Shown here in pieces: positions 7,941 to 16,484 of a stretch of DNA of 64,000 bases. Position 1 is the stretch's first letter, and each line of letters starts with the position of its first letter. The DNA lies in contig NZ_BDUD01000001.1 of the NCBI RefSeq assembly GCF_003113895.1, positions 6,948,559-7,012,558 on the forward strand, read 5' to 3'. This DNA comes from Nostoc commune NIES-4072. GTDB taxonomy: Bacteria > Cyanobacteriota > Cyanobacteriia > Cyanobacteriales > Nostocaceae. The position numbers were made by a program, and so were the translations under genes. The notes beneath the pieces are model-generated. The model was not told the DNA's origin. It ran no database searches and saw nothing but the letters and a program-made list of their open reading frames with translations.

Positions 7941-8606
7941 TTATTCCTTTGGACAACTATCAGACACACCATAAACATAAGTAGCTTTGTATTCTTTTGC
8001 CTCATTTTTACGAGCATATCCAAGTTTTATTTGTTCGTTAGTTCTGACAAATACTCCTTCTACCCATTTTTTTGACTGGGTGTTTGCCCTGCGAACAGAT
8101 AAGTGATTTATGGGAATAGCGTCATCTAATTCAATTGAAACAATTCTGCTTCCATTCCATCGGGTAACTTCGGGTGGAGCAAATAGATAGATAAAGTTAG
8201 TATTGGAGCCTGATGGTTGTACAACGATGCGGTCAATCACTTTAGCTGGTCTAATAATTTTTCGCCTGAATCTATCAGACAATTCAAATTCTGCAACATC
8301 GGGAAAATTACCTCCAATCATTAAAACCTGCTTGATCAAATTTTGGCTGGGATCAAGCATGACAGCACTTAACTCAATTTGGGTAATTTCACTATCGGCA
8401 GAGATTTGAAACCGTCCCCTTGGAATACCATCCATACTCAAGGCTCGACCATCTTCAGTTTTGTAAGGGAGTTTAATTTGAGGCAAGCTTAAAGTAACTA
8501 TCTGGTTTTCACATTTTGCTGCCGTAAGAAAGTACTTACTGGCTACAACGACAGCAATTGTTACAATTGCCGCAGCAATAATCACAAGTGGACTTTTCCG
8601 CATCAT
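7941..8606 (-). CDS. Membrane-anchored unknown protein
   Basis: 221 residues. Residues 6-28 (LVIIAAAIVTIAVVVASKYFL) form an N-terminal membrane anchor, so the remainder is probably outside the cytoplasm. The body is beta-rich with no known motif; two cysteines occur (in KCENQ and DSCPKE). It is convergent with the TraX-like gene. Nothing recognised by family. Confidence 0.6.
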   Translation of the reverse strand: MMRKSPLVIIAAAIVTIAVVVASKYFLTAAKCENQIVTLSLPQIKLPYKTEDGRALSMDGIPRGRFQISADSEITQIELSAVMLDPSQNLIKQVLMIGGNFPDVAEFELSDRFRRKIIRPAKVIDRIVVQPSGSNTNFIYLFAPPEVTRWNGSRIVSIELDDAIPINHLSVRRANTQSKKWVEGVFVRTNEQIKLGYARKNEAKEYKATYVYGVSDSCPKE

Positions 8607-9507
8607 TTTTTATAATCTTAATGCCAATAAAGACTATTTTATACAGCTTTTTCTATACCTCAACAGAGGATTTACGGTTATTAGGATGGCAATAGTGATG
8701 TTTTGCTTGTGTTGGATATTTGGAATGTTTGAGATCATAGGTGCGTTACGACAGCGCACCCTACTTGAAACGTGCGATCATATTTGAAGCTAAAATAATC
8801 AACTCATGTTATGCGAAAAGATTAAGCCAGAACTATAGGAATCGTATTTGATTTTTGAAATTATCTATGTGGGCGGGGAGTAGGGAGTAGGGAATTAGGC
8901 TTTTGAACTGTACCGAGTTTTTTCAGAAATCAATTATTAGTCCTATATCCCCTAACTAAAGGGCGATCGCAAAAAAAAGAGCGATCGCAAAAAATTTGTA
9001 ACTTGCATTTTACTAATAAACGAACCGATGGTTTATATTAAACAGACTTCACTTTATTTATTTAGCCTAACCTACGGCTAAACATAAATCTGCTGTAACC
9101 CATACAGTAATTAAAAAAACTAATTTAAGCAATTACCAAATTCTATTTTTCTTAACGAAAAAGCTCAAAAACTAGATATATTTATCTACAAAGATAGATG
9201 CTATACAGTTATATATCTTTCTTGAGAAGGATATATTTTTTAAAAAATTACTTTTATTAGACTATAAATTGAAAATAAATAGTAGATATACATTTCATTC
9301 AATGATATTCATCAGATAAATCTCTTATAAATCTTAGTCTTTTGTTAATGTTTACCAGCTATGATGCCATAGTAGTGAATAATAATTCGGATTTACATAT
9401 CTAGGGATAATTGTGTCATCCAGGAAAAATGCCCTAGATTTATCCCTCAAACTGCAAAATGTAGCCGAAAACAACTACTGAATAGGTAAATCTTTGAGGT
9501 AACAAGC
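8607..9507. other. 900-base AT-rich region upstream of the carotenoid protein gene
   Basis: Contains the MITE-like repeat at 8834-8947, two GCGATCGC sites at about 8963-8988, and a very AT-rich stretch from 9100 to 9400. The last part should hold the promoter of the gene at 9508, with GAGG about 8 bases before the start codon. No gene seen. Confidence 0.55.
8834..8947. mobile_element. Divergent 114-bp member of the TATAGGA MITE family
   Basis: Ends TATAGGAATC and its near-complement AGTCCTATA. Inner motifs TTTGATTTTTGAA and CAGAAATCAA match the termini of the three longer copies at 13031, 33243 and 47488, but the interior is different. Confidence 0.65.
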
Positions 9508-10467
9508 ATGAGTTATACTATCGAATCTGCACGGAATATTTTTTCTAGCACGCAAGTGGCAGATGCTGTTCCAGCCACTACGGCAATGTTTGCTAAACTC
9601 AACGTTGACGATCAATTGGCATTTCTCTGGTATGCCTATGCTGAACTAGGTCGTACAATTACTCCAGCTGCTCCCGGAAAAGCAAATCTCCAATTAATGG
9701 AAGGTATATTCAACGATATTAAGCAGATGTCTCATGAACAACAAACGCAGTTAATGAGAGATTTAGCAAGTAATGCAGATACTCCTATCAGCCGTTCTTA
9801 TGCATACTTTGGTGTCAATGCTAAATTGGGATTCTGGTGGCAGTTAGGAGAGTGGATGAAACAGGGTATAGTCGCTCCTATGCCAGCTGGCTATCAAATG
9901 TCACCTCAAGTTAAAGCAGTGCTAGAAGCTGTTCAGAAAATCGATCAGAGTCAGCAAATTACTGTACTACGCAATACTGTAGTAAATATGGGGTTTGATC
10001 CGTCTCTGGCTGATAATAAACAGGCAGAAGTCATCAACTTTAAGTTCCCACGTTCATCTCTAAGTCCCCAATTTACTATTGAGGGAGTTACAGAGCCAAC
10101 AGTGCTGAAATACATTGAAGCTATGAATGCAGATAACTTTGAAGCTGCTGTTGCTTTATTTGCTAATAATGGTGCGCTGCAACCACCTTTCCAAAAACCA
10201 ATTGTTGGCCGAGAAGCTATCACTGCTTACCTAAGAGATGAGGGACAAGGGTTAGTCATGAAGCCAACCAAAGGTGTTTCGGAAACTATAGAAGATGGTT
10301 ATACCCAGCATAAAGTTACTGGTACAGTCGAAACTCCTTGGTTTGGGGGTAATGTTGGGATGAACATTGCTTGGCGATTTTTACTCGATCCTCAAGGTCA
10401 AATTTACTTTGTGGCTATTGACTTACTTGCTTCTCCCAAAGAACTACTTAACCTAACTCGCAAGTAA
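9508..10467 (+). CDS. Orange carotenoid protein
   Basis: 319 residues. OCP is a cytosolic, blue-light-activated protein that binds a keto-carotenoid and quenches phycobilisome excitation. The N-terminal helical domain (1-165) keeps the carotenoid-contacting residues at the usual positions: W41, Y44, W110 and R155. The C-terminal NTF2-like domain (from about 190) has LKY near 201-203 and MNIAW with W289, matching the tyrosine and tryptophan that hydrogen-bond the carotenoid in OCP1. The interdomain linker is short and differs from OCP1, so another OCP clade (OCP2 or OCPX) is possible. No FRP or ketolase gene is nearby. Its place inside the nifD element is unusual. Confidence 0.93.
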   Translation: MSYTIESARNIFSSTQVADAVPATTAMFAKLNVDDQLAFLWYAYAELGRTITPAAPGKANLQLMEGIFNDIKQMSHEQQTQLMRDLASNADTPISRSYAYFGVNAKLGFWWQLGEWMKQGIVAPMPAGYQMSPQVKAVLEAVQKIDQSQQITVLRNTVVNMGFDPSLADNKQAEVINFKFPRSSLSPQFTIEGVTEPTVLKYIEAMNADNFEAAVALFANNGALQPPFQKPIVGREAITAYLRDEGQGLVMKPTKGVSETIEDGYTQHKVTGTVETPWFGGNVGMNIAWRFLLDPQGQIYFVAIDLLASPKELLNLTRK

Positions 10468-10848
10468 AATTACTTTGTCTTATATACAAGGTAATTGCGC
10501 TTGTTGAAGATGATGTTTTAAAAGATTTTTTGCTCTCATAGTTAGCAAATTATTGCATATTAGCACATAGCTAAAATATGAATTTAGCGTTGTAATAACC
10601 CTAGCAGAAGTGCAAAATTATAACTTTCGGGGCTTTTAAAACATCCTCTAAGCGCCATAACGCTCATTAATTAAAATCTCAATAAATGCTCGGTTCTAAG
10701 GGAACCGAGCTTCAGTCAAATGTAGGCAAACTAGCGTAAATTGGCTGTTCACTCAAACCAACGTCAACTACCTTTCTCAGTGTTGCTGATCCAAAAAAGC
10801 GTTATGCTGCCGCGTTATTCTCTATCAATTTTGACTCAAAACAACAAC
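10468..10848. other. Intergenic stretch between convergent genes
   Basis: Contains the hairpin at 10688-10710; otherwise AT-rich with nothing recognised. Confidence 0.5.
10688..10710. terminator. Possible terminator hairpin
   Basis: A 9-base perfect stem, GCTCGGTTC with GAACCGAGC, around a 5-base loop. It lies between the convergent genes at 9508 and 10849 but lacks a T-run, so it may act as a factor-dependent terminator or simply a hairpin. Confidence 0.4.
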
Positions 10849-11842
10849 TTATCGTAAAAAGTTTATTGCATCTGGCTGCTTTAGATGATCAACTTCCCCT
10901 ATTTTCTGTATCCAGTCTCGTCTAAGTTGGGTACGTTCCATAGTTGTGCCAAATTCATCAATCCAAACATCTGAAGCAACTTCCTGTAAGAAAATCTGCC
11001 ATTCAGTACGTACACCTTCAGCACGTAATACCCGATCAACAAATTCTTCAACAATAGCGAAGCCTGCTTGACTTGGTTCTTTTAAGAGAGTCTTAAGTTC
11101 TTTTTCACAGTTGTTAACTGCTTCAGCTTGAGCTTTAGAGAGATTATTTACAATTTTCTCAGCAGGGGGAGATGTATGTATTCTTCCTGTCTTTATATCT
11201 ATCCATTTGTCTAGAAAACCTACTTCAAGGCTGTAGGTTGTTCTATTGGGAGTTAAAACATCTAGATGCCTTCTAATTCTATGTTGAACCAGTCCACGAT
11301 ATTGAAGGTCGAAGGTTGCAAGGGTCTGAAAACCAAGTTTTAAACCAGCTAAATTTTCTGGAATCTTTTCTGCTAACTCTTTTAAGAATTCACTACCATT
11401 ACCTTCCGCAATCTTTTCCAATTTGCCATGAGTCTTTAAAACTCCTACTACACGAGACTTTGCTTGCTCTAAAGATTCCTTTAATGCAATATCCAAAGAA
11501 AGAAACTGTTTTGAAAGATGAGTACGTATTTCATGCAAAGACTCAGCATAAGCAGTCATGTATGCCCCATTAGCATAACACTTTTGCTGAATCTCCTCCA
11601 ATTCAGGAATTCCCGTTTCTGAGCGACAAGCCGCGATCGCAGAATCAACGGCGGACTTAAAGTTTTTATCATCGGTATCTCGTTCAGAGATCATTGATGA
11701 AGTTAGACGTTCAAGTTCTCTTGTCAAATCATTCCAAAACTTTCCAAAAAGTTCAAGGAATTTTGGAAACCAATCATCTCTTGATGCTTGCCTCCAAGCA
11801 TCCTTAGCTTTTTCTAACTCAACAGCAACAGTTCTTTACTGA
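10849..11842 (-). pseudogene. C-terminal part of a large helical protein, 5' end lost
   Basis: The open frame encodes about 330 residues of charged, helical, coiled-coil-like sequence (for example LSKAQAEAVNNCEKELKTLL, SLDIALKESLEQAKSR). It is open upstream of the first possible start (TTG at 11727), with FLELFGKFWNDL in frame, until a TAA near 11845, and no ATG precedes it. The composition resembles the helical region of dynamin-like or other large GTPases, but no GTP-binding motif is present. I therefore cannot assign a function. Probably a truncated gene in the nifD element. Confidence 0.5.
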
Positions 11843-12004
11843 TTGTCCTTCACTAAACTTGATTTGAGAAATATTGAGTAGTTCTATAGCTGAGTATTCC
11901 CAAGAACACACAGATTGCAACAGTAGCCCTACGAAGTTTTTCCCAGCAACAATTCAATCGTGGCCTCAAGCTACATTAAAGACTTATGCTTATTTAGCGT
12001 TCCC

Positions 12005-12345
12005 CTTTAGTTAGCAAAATGAGCTTTTACTTTCTCAAAATGCCTTATGACTTATTCATTTAGGTATTTGTCACACACAAAATAAGCTTTTACTTTCTCA
12101 AAATGACTTATGAATTATTCATTTTGGCGTTTTCTACAAGTAAAATAAACTTTTACTTAATCAAAATGCTTTATGACTTATTTATTTGGGTGTTTTCTGC
12201 AAGTAAAATAAGCTTTTACTTTCTCATTATGGTGTTTTCCGCAAGTAAAAGAAGCTCTTACTTTCTCCAACCCCAGTTTACTTTCTTATTTCAGTAGTTC
12301 GCGCATTCATGACAAAGATCGCTATGTAGCAAAAACTATTGCAGA
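12005..12345. repeat. Degenerate tandem repeat, family shared with 50500-50745
   Basis: Four to five diverged units of about 65-75 bases, each with a core such as AAGCTTTTACTTTCTCAAAA, then TTATGACTTATTCATTT and a TGTTTTC.GCAAGTAAAA piece. The block closes with CCCCAGTTTACTTTCTTATT, a TCAGTAGTTCGCGCATTCAT motif and CTATGTAGCAAAA. A second block with the same closing motifs lies at 50500-50745. The stretch from 11843 to 12430 has no convincing gene. Confidence 0.7.
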
Positions 12346-12430
12346 TTTGCCGGAATTCTCTCAAGCTGATCTATAGGTCAGTTATTTAAGGTAAAGAATA
12401 TTAACCATACTAGATTCCAAGGTGTAGATT

Positions 12431-12856
12431 ATGGCTCGTAGAAAAAGAACTTCCGTAGTGTTAGAAAAAGCAGTGCGCCGTGCCGCTAGCATAAACTCAA
12501 TTGATCCGAGATTAGATTTAGGCAATGGACTTACCTTACCTGCTTTTTCAACCCTGATCGAGAAGATGCGATCTCAAGAAAATGCTTACAATAGTGCCCT
12601 TTCTAGCTTGGATAAGTTGTATCAGGAAATGCTGGAAACAGAAAGCGAGTTGGGAGATATGACAGAATACATGCTGATGGCAGTTGGGACTCGATATGGT
12701 AAAAACAGTGTAGAGTATGGCATGGCAGGAGGAGTTCCTAAAAGCCAGCGTCGTAAGGGACTGCGAGGCCAGTCGCAAACTCCTAACGCGGAGCAACCGT
12801 CATTTGTTGCCAGTCTGGAAGGCAAGAATGGAAAGAAAACAGTAGCGACAAGTTAA
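12431..12856 (+). CDS. Conserved unknown protein, plasmid/element type
   Basis: 141 residues with a basic N-terminus (MARRKRTSVVLEKAVRRA). A helical core, LIEKMRSQENAYNSALSSLDKLYQEML, is followed by GTRYGKNSVEYGMAGGVPKSQRRKG and a disordered tail. The pattern matches small unknown proteins frequent in cyanobacterial genomes. No domain with known activity. Intact and preceded by a long non-coding repeat. Confidence 0.65.
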   Translation: MARRKRTSVVLEKAVRRAASINSIDPRLDLGNGLTLPAFSTLIEKMRSQENAYNSALSSLDKLYQEMLETESELGDMTEYMLMAVGTRYGKNSVEYGMAGGVPKSQRRKGLRGQSQTPNAEQPSFVASLEGKNGKKTVATS

Positions 12857-13030
12857 GATGTGCGCTAGTAATCAAAATTTTGTCAAACCCAAATAATTGC
12901 GTAGGCGCAGCGCGTCGTAGACATCGCTGTTTTACCAAAATATTTATCCATTAGTAGCCGCGCAGTCTAACGCACCCGACAGCTTGACAAAAAAATTAAA
13001 CAAAGGTGAGTATGTGAGCATCTTGGGAAC

Positions 13031-13184
13031 TATAGGATTACTATTTGATTTTTGAACGAAATTAAGTATTGTAGAGTGTGTTAGAACGGAGTTCGTAACG
13101 CACTATGAACACGAGTTTGATGCCGTACTCTCCGTGCTAACACATCCTACGTATATTTTCTCCAAATCAAACCGGATTCCTATA
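13031..13184. mobile_element. 154-bp MITE, copy A of the TATAGGA family
   Basis: Ends TATAGGATTAC and its near-complement GGATTCCTATA. The interior GTAGAGTGTGTTAGAACGGA, then GTTCGTAACGCACTATGA and CTAACACATCCTAC, is almost identical to copy B (33243-33395) and close to copy C (47488-47640). The surrounding 12857-13249 contains no gene. Confidence 0.8.
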
Positions 13185-13249
13185 TAGAAGCAAATCAGAT
13201 TAAACTCAACTTCTAGTTTCCAATGAAAACTCACTATTCTAGTAGCGGA

Positions 13250-13577
13250 ATTTAAAAGCGTCGATATTCATGAGGGCATCGATAGTACCTTGATGATTTT
13301 GCAACACCGCCTCAAAGCTAAACCAGAACAACCTGAAATTGAGGTGATCAAAGACTATAGCAATGTACCTCTAGTAGAATGCTATGCCGGACAACTCAAT
13401 CAGGTGTTTATGAATATTTTAGTTAATGCGATTGATGCCTTAGAAGAAAGCAATGCCTTGCGTACTTATCAGGAGATTAACGACAATCCTAGTCAAATTA
13501 TAATTCGCACATCGGTAGTTAATTCAACCTGGGTAGAAGTAGCGATCGCTGGCTACAATACACCACTTTCTAAGTAA
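13250..13577 (+). pseudogene. Histidine-kinase fragment (ATPase N-box region)
   Basis: The open sequence reads VDIHEGIDSTLMILQHRLK, then QLNQVFMNILVNAIDALEE. This is the region between the phospho-His helix and the N-box of a sensor histidine kinase. The H-box, G-boxes and sensor domains are missing on both sides; the frame ends soon after VEVAIAGYN, where DNGPGI would be expected. A remnant, not a functional kinase. Confidence 0.8.
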
Positions 13578-13578
13578 T

Positions 13579-13668
13579 CTAGCTTGACAAATGATTTTTA
13601 AACAGTTCTAGAACATGTTGCCAAGCATCAGGAGCAGCTTCAGGATTGTAACTTGGGTGTTGTTCCAT
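13579..13668 (-). pseudogene. C-terminal scrap of a dienelactone-hydrolase-like gene
   Basis: 29 codons reading MEQHPSYNPEAAPDAWQHVL and ELFKNHL before a stop. The YNPEAA.DAW pattern is the usual C-terminus of dienelactone hydrolase family proteins. No upstream part is present. Confidence 0.55.
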
Positions 13669-13939
13669 AAGTGTTAATTTCGATGTTTGTTGTTTCTAGC
13701 ATCTTTGTTTCGGCTGATTTTATACCAACTCATTTATTTTGACTGGTTTTCGACACAGACGGGCACAAACATCAGAAGTATTGCTCTCCGACTTTATAGC
13801 TATGAGCAGATCAAAGAAATTTCTAACTTTTGAATAGATACCATCTCAAACTTCTGGAAGATTCCAAGGGTTTTTGATTTGTGCGACCTTACATAAAGTA
13901 AGCATAAAGACTCAAAATTAATAACCAGAAGAAAAAACA

Positions 13940-14479
13940 ATGCCAGATCAAAGTTTTAGAACAGATATTCCAGAAGTTGACACAACAGAGATTGAAGATA
14001 CTCGAACTGCGATCGCAGACGAACATCACTCCTTTCTTGAAAAGGTCATGGTTAGAAGCGGATTTGCAGATTTGTATGACGCAAGAGACTTTACCGAAGT
14101 TGTGTATCGCGTGATGCGCGACGTAATGACCACAGAAGCCAGCGATCGCGTCGAAGCAGAACTGCATACAGAAGCTATACCTACTGATGAGAAAGCACTC
14201 CAGTTTGAAGTGTCCGATCTCTGGAAAGACACCAATCCAATTGTGGGATTTTTGAGCCGGGTTCGTCCACCCTGGAAAGGCCCAGGTATCTTCAATATCG
14301 ATTCCGATCGCTTCTTGTTCCGAGTTGCTAATGAAAGCGGAATGCCGCGATCAGTTGAGCGAGAACAAGCGGTTAAAGCAGTGTTTTCTGCCACCAAAGA
14401 CGAACTTTCCGAAGAGCGGATTCAGGAAATTGCTAGCTGGCTACCTGATTATGTACGTCAGCTTTGGGAGCAAGCTTAA
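13940..14479 (+). CDS. DUF2267-family protein
   Basis: 179 residues, two helical repeats. HHSFLEKVMVRSGFADLYDA plus DFTEVVYRVMRDVM, and later QAVKAVFSATKDELSEERIQ plus EIASWLPDYVRQLWEQA, fit DUF2267. The (L)P.(Y/F)V..LW motif in the last 15 residues is typical. DUF2267 proteins are small, soluble, and of unknown role. The gene is intact, followed by a GTTTGCG...CGCAAAC hairpin with T-run at about 14507-14537 that probably terminates it. Confidence 0.8.
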   Translation: MPDQSFRTDIPEVDTTEIEDTRTAIADEHHSFLEKVMVRSGFADLYDARDFTEVVYRVMRDVMTTEASDRVEAELHTEAIPTDEKALQFEVSDLWKDTNPIVGFLSRVRPPWKGPGIFNIDSDRFLFRVANESGMPRSVEREQAVKAVFSATKDELSEERIQEIASWLPDYVRQLWEQA

Positions 14480-14544
14480 TTAGAAGTATAGAAAAGTCAA
14501 GTCTGTTTGCGAGTAGCGATCGCAAACAGGCTTTTTAAATAGGT

Positions 14545-14883
14545 TTAGCCTACAGCAAACTCTGTATACTGCCTTACATGAGGTGCATGATATGCTATCA
14601 CAATATCTTGCTTAGGCACTCCCTCGCTCACAAGTTGATCTGCGATCGCATCCTCCGTTCCGTCATGCTGCACCCAAATCTTCCCATCCTTGATATCTAT
14701 ATGCAGCACACAGCCATAAATCCGGGTACTACTATCCTTCCATCCCACATGCACAAGCTGATAGTGGTCTTTTGTAGTATCAAAAATGGTTTGACTTTCT
14801 ACTGGATCGCTCTTAGAACGCAACTTTGCTCGCGCCGTCAATAATTTCTGAATTAGTTCACGATACAAATTTAGCTTATCCAT
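14545..14883 (-). CDS. xisI: XisI-family protein
   Basis: 112 residues. LNLYRELIQKLL at the start, then IFDTTKDHYQLVHVGW, IYGCVLHIDIKDGKIWVQHD and the ending GVPKQDIVIAYHAPHVRQYT are characteristic of the XisI family. It was first described as a factor controlling fdxN-element excision in Anabaena. Homologues are widespread and may instead form endonuclease-like or toxin-antitoxin-like pairs with XisH. It overlaps xisH by 13 bases, so the two are translated together. There is no fdxN gene here; the pair sits in the nifD element. Confidence 0.92.
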   Translation of the reverse strand: MDKLNLYRELIQKLLTARAKLRSKSDPVESQTIFDTTKDHYQLVHVGWKDSSTRIYGCVLHIDIKDGKIWVQHDGTEDAIADQLVSEGVPKQDIVIAYHAPHVRQYTEFAVG

Positions 14884-15287
14884 TCTGCAATCTCCTGTTT
14901 TTCTGTGTCATACACCAAAAGGGGAATTTTGTTACGGACAATGACCGTTTGAATAAATGGATATCTGAAAAATCGCTTATAAACGTCAAGCGGAACAGCC
15001 AAATACAACCGCCGATCTGGATCGTCATCTTCCAAAGCAATACGGTAGTTAATAAATTGTCCAATTGCAGTATGAAACTCAGAAATTGTTGAGGGTGCTA
15101 AAAACGTTTTGATTTCAACTGCAATCTTTTCCTCATCCTTTGTCGCTGCTAGCAACAGTTCCGCACCCAAGTCGATGTAAAAATCAACAAACCCTAAATC
15201 AATGTGGTACGGATCGTGAGTAATTACCCACCCTTGCTTCTCAAGAGCAGTTCTGACTAATTCATGAAACCTATCTCTTGCAGACAT
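14871..15287 (-). CDS. xisH: XisH-family protein
   Basis: 138 residues, ARDRFHELVRTALEKQGW at the start. DLGAELLLAA then EEKIAVEIKTFLAPS gives the D-x(n)-E-x-K pattern of PD-(D/E)XK nuclease folds. It ends YRIALEDDDPDRRLYLAVP and PLLVYDTEKQEIAEWI. XisH is needed with XisF and XisI for fdxN-element rearrangement in Anabaena PCC 7120. Here it is the first gene of an xisH-xisI pair within the nifD element, so it may affect that element or serve another role. Confidence 0.92.
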   Translation of the reverse strand: MSARDRFHELVRTALEKQGWVITHDPYHIDLGFVDFYIDLGAELLLAATKDEEKIAVEIKTFLAPSTISEFHTAIGQFINYRIALEDDDPDRRLYLAVPLDVYKRFFRYPFIQTVIVRNKIPLLVYDTEKQEIAEWIS

Positions 15288-15423
15288 CGTAGACAGCTAA
15301 CCAGAAAGATAAAGTCTTTTGTAGAAAAAAGAATATATATACCCCAGGATTATATTACCTCACAAGTAAATCTGTGACAAAATAATATTGTTGTTTTATA
15401 GCCAGTGCGATCGCTTACGACCT

Positions 15424-15993
15424 ATGATTTCTACCATCTCGCGCCGCTACAGCTTAGATGAATATCGCGCGATCGAAGAAAAAGCCGAAGGACGGAGCGA
15501 ATATCGAGATGGAGAAATTGTACCCATGCCTGGAGGAACGCTCAAACACAGCCGCATCGGTCGGAACATTCTAACCTATTTTAGTACAGTGCTGCGCGAT
15601 ACTCAATTCGAGCCAATTAACAGCGATTTACGGCTGTGGATTCCTGAACATCGACGCGGAGTCTACCCAGATGTAATGGTTTTTGACGGTGAACCGCAAC
15701 TAAATGGCGATCGCTTAGATGAAGTCTTAAATCCGACGCTAATTGTTGAAGTCCTATCTCCTTCCACCGCAGATTACGACCGACTCAGTAAATTTCGGAT
15801 GTATCGCTCAATTGAGAGTTTTAGCGAATATTTATTAGTAGAACAGAATGAACCTTTCGTGGAACGCTACAGTAAACAAGCCAAAGGTTGGTTGCTCAGT
15901 GATTTTAGCGGTCTAGAGCTATCTATTTCTTTGGATTCGCTTAGTATTGAATTGCCGATGACAGAAATTTATCGCGGCGTTGCTTTTGAGTAA
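15424..15993 (+). CDS. Uma2-family (DUF820) nuclease-like protein
   Basis: 189 residues from ATG at 15424 (MISTISRRYSLDEYRAIEEK). The Uma2 signature is clear: YRDGEIVPMPGGTLKHSRIG, then YPDVMVFDGEP and PTLIVEVLSPSTADYDRLSK. This family has a PD-(D/E)XK restriction-endonuclease fold with D in PDV and E-V in VEVLSPST as active-site elements. It is hugely expanded in cyanobacteria and of uncertain role. A longer frame begins at 15388, but the ATG at 15424 fits the family N-terminus better. Confidence 0.85.
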   Translation: MISTISRRYSLDEYRAIEEKAEGRSEYRDGEIVPMPGGTLKHSRIGRNILTYFSTVLRDTQFEPINSDLRLWIPEHRRGVYPDVMVFDGEPQLNGDRLDEVLNPTLIVEVLSPSTADYDRLSKFRMYRSIESFSEYLLVEQNEPFVERYSKQAKGWLLSDFSGLELSISLDSLSIELPMTEIYRGVAFE

Positions 15994-16081
15994 AGTAACT
16001 CTGGCTTTTTGCGACAACGCACGCTAAGTAAGGGATGCGTACTAAACAGAGATTTATCCTGTAATTACTTTTTAGATAAAT

Positions 16082-16417
16082 TCATGCTACGCCATACTGC
16101 GTATATTGACGCAGGTAAGATGGCTGTAATCCCAAAACAATATCTTCTTTAGATACTCCCATGTCAGTCAAATCTTCAGCAATTTGGATATCGGTCATAT
16201 TATGCTGAATCCATATCTTTTCATTTTTGATATCGAGATGTATCACACAATTATAAATTCGGTCATATCCATCCCAACCAATCTCTAGAATCTGGTAATG
16301 ATCTCGCGTCGTATCGAATATCAATTGGATTTCAACATCTTGCTCTGAAGGTTGGTAACTGCCATACTTCGTTAGTAAATTTTGAATATATTCACGATAC
16401 TGGTCTAGCTTTGCCAT
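16082..16417 (-). CDS. xisI: XisI-family protein, without an xisH neighbour
   Basis: 111 residues, paralogous to the XisI at 14545: LDQYREYIQNLLTKYGSY, IFDTTRDHYQILEIGWDGYD, IHLDIKNEKIWIQHN and GVSKEDIVLGLQPSYLRQYT. No xisH adjoins it; just downstream of its start is a degenerate IS5-type transposase. The insertion may have removed the xisH partner, which would normally lie on the upstream (right) side at about 16418 and beyond. The gene itself looks intact. Confidence 0.9.
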   Translation of the reverse strand: MAKLDQYREYIQNLLTKYGSYQPSEQDVEIQLIFDTTRDHYQILEIGWDGYDRIYNCVIHLDIKNEKIWIQHNMTDIQIAEDLTDMGVSKEDIVLGLQPSYLRQYTQYGVA

Positions 16418-16484
16418 TAGACATCTCCAAAATAGTATATTTTGTGGTAAAAAAACATCATGAGAAGTTTTTTAACACGAAAAT

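Noticed and set aside
9951..10223. Minus-strand frame inside the carotenoid protein gene
   Set aside because: Shadow of the well-supported plus-strand OCP gene.
12302..12391. Short plus-strand frame (RIHDKDRYVAKTIADLPEF) as a gene remnant
   Set aside because: Part of the sequence recurs in the repeat block at 50.7 kb without coding sense, so it belongs to the repeat family.
13290..13577. Histidine kinase as a functional gene
   Set aside because: Only the region up to the N-box is present; both the phospho-His box and the remaining ATPase motifs are missing.
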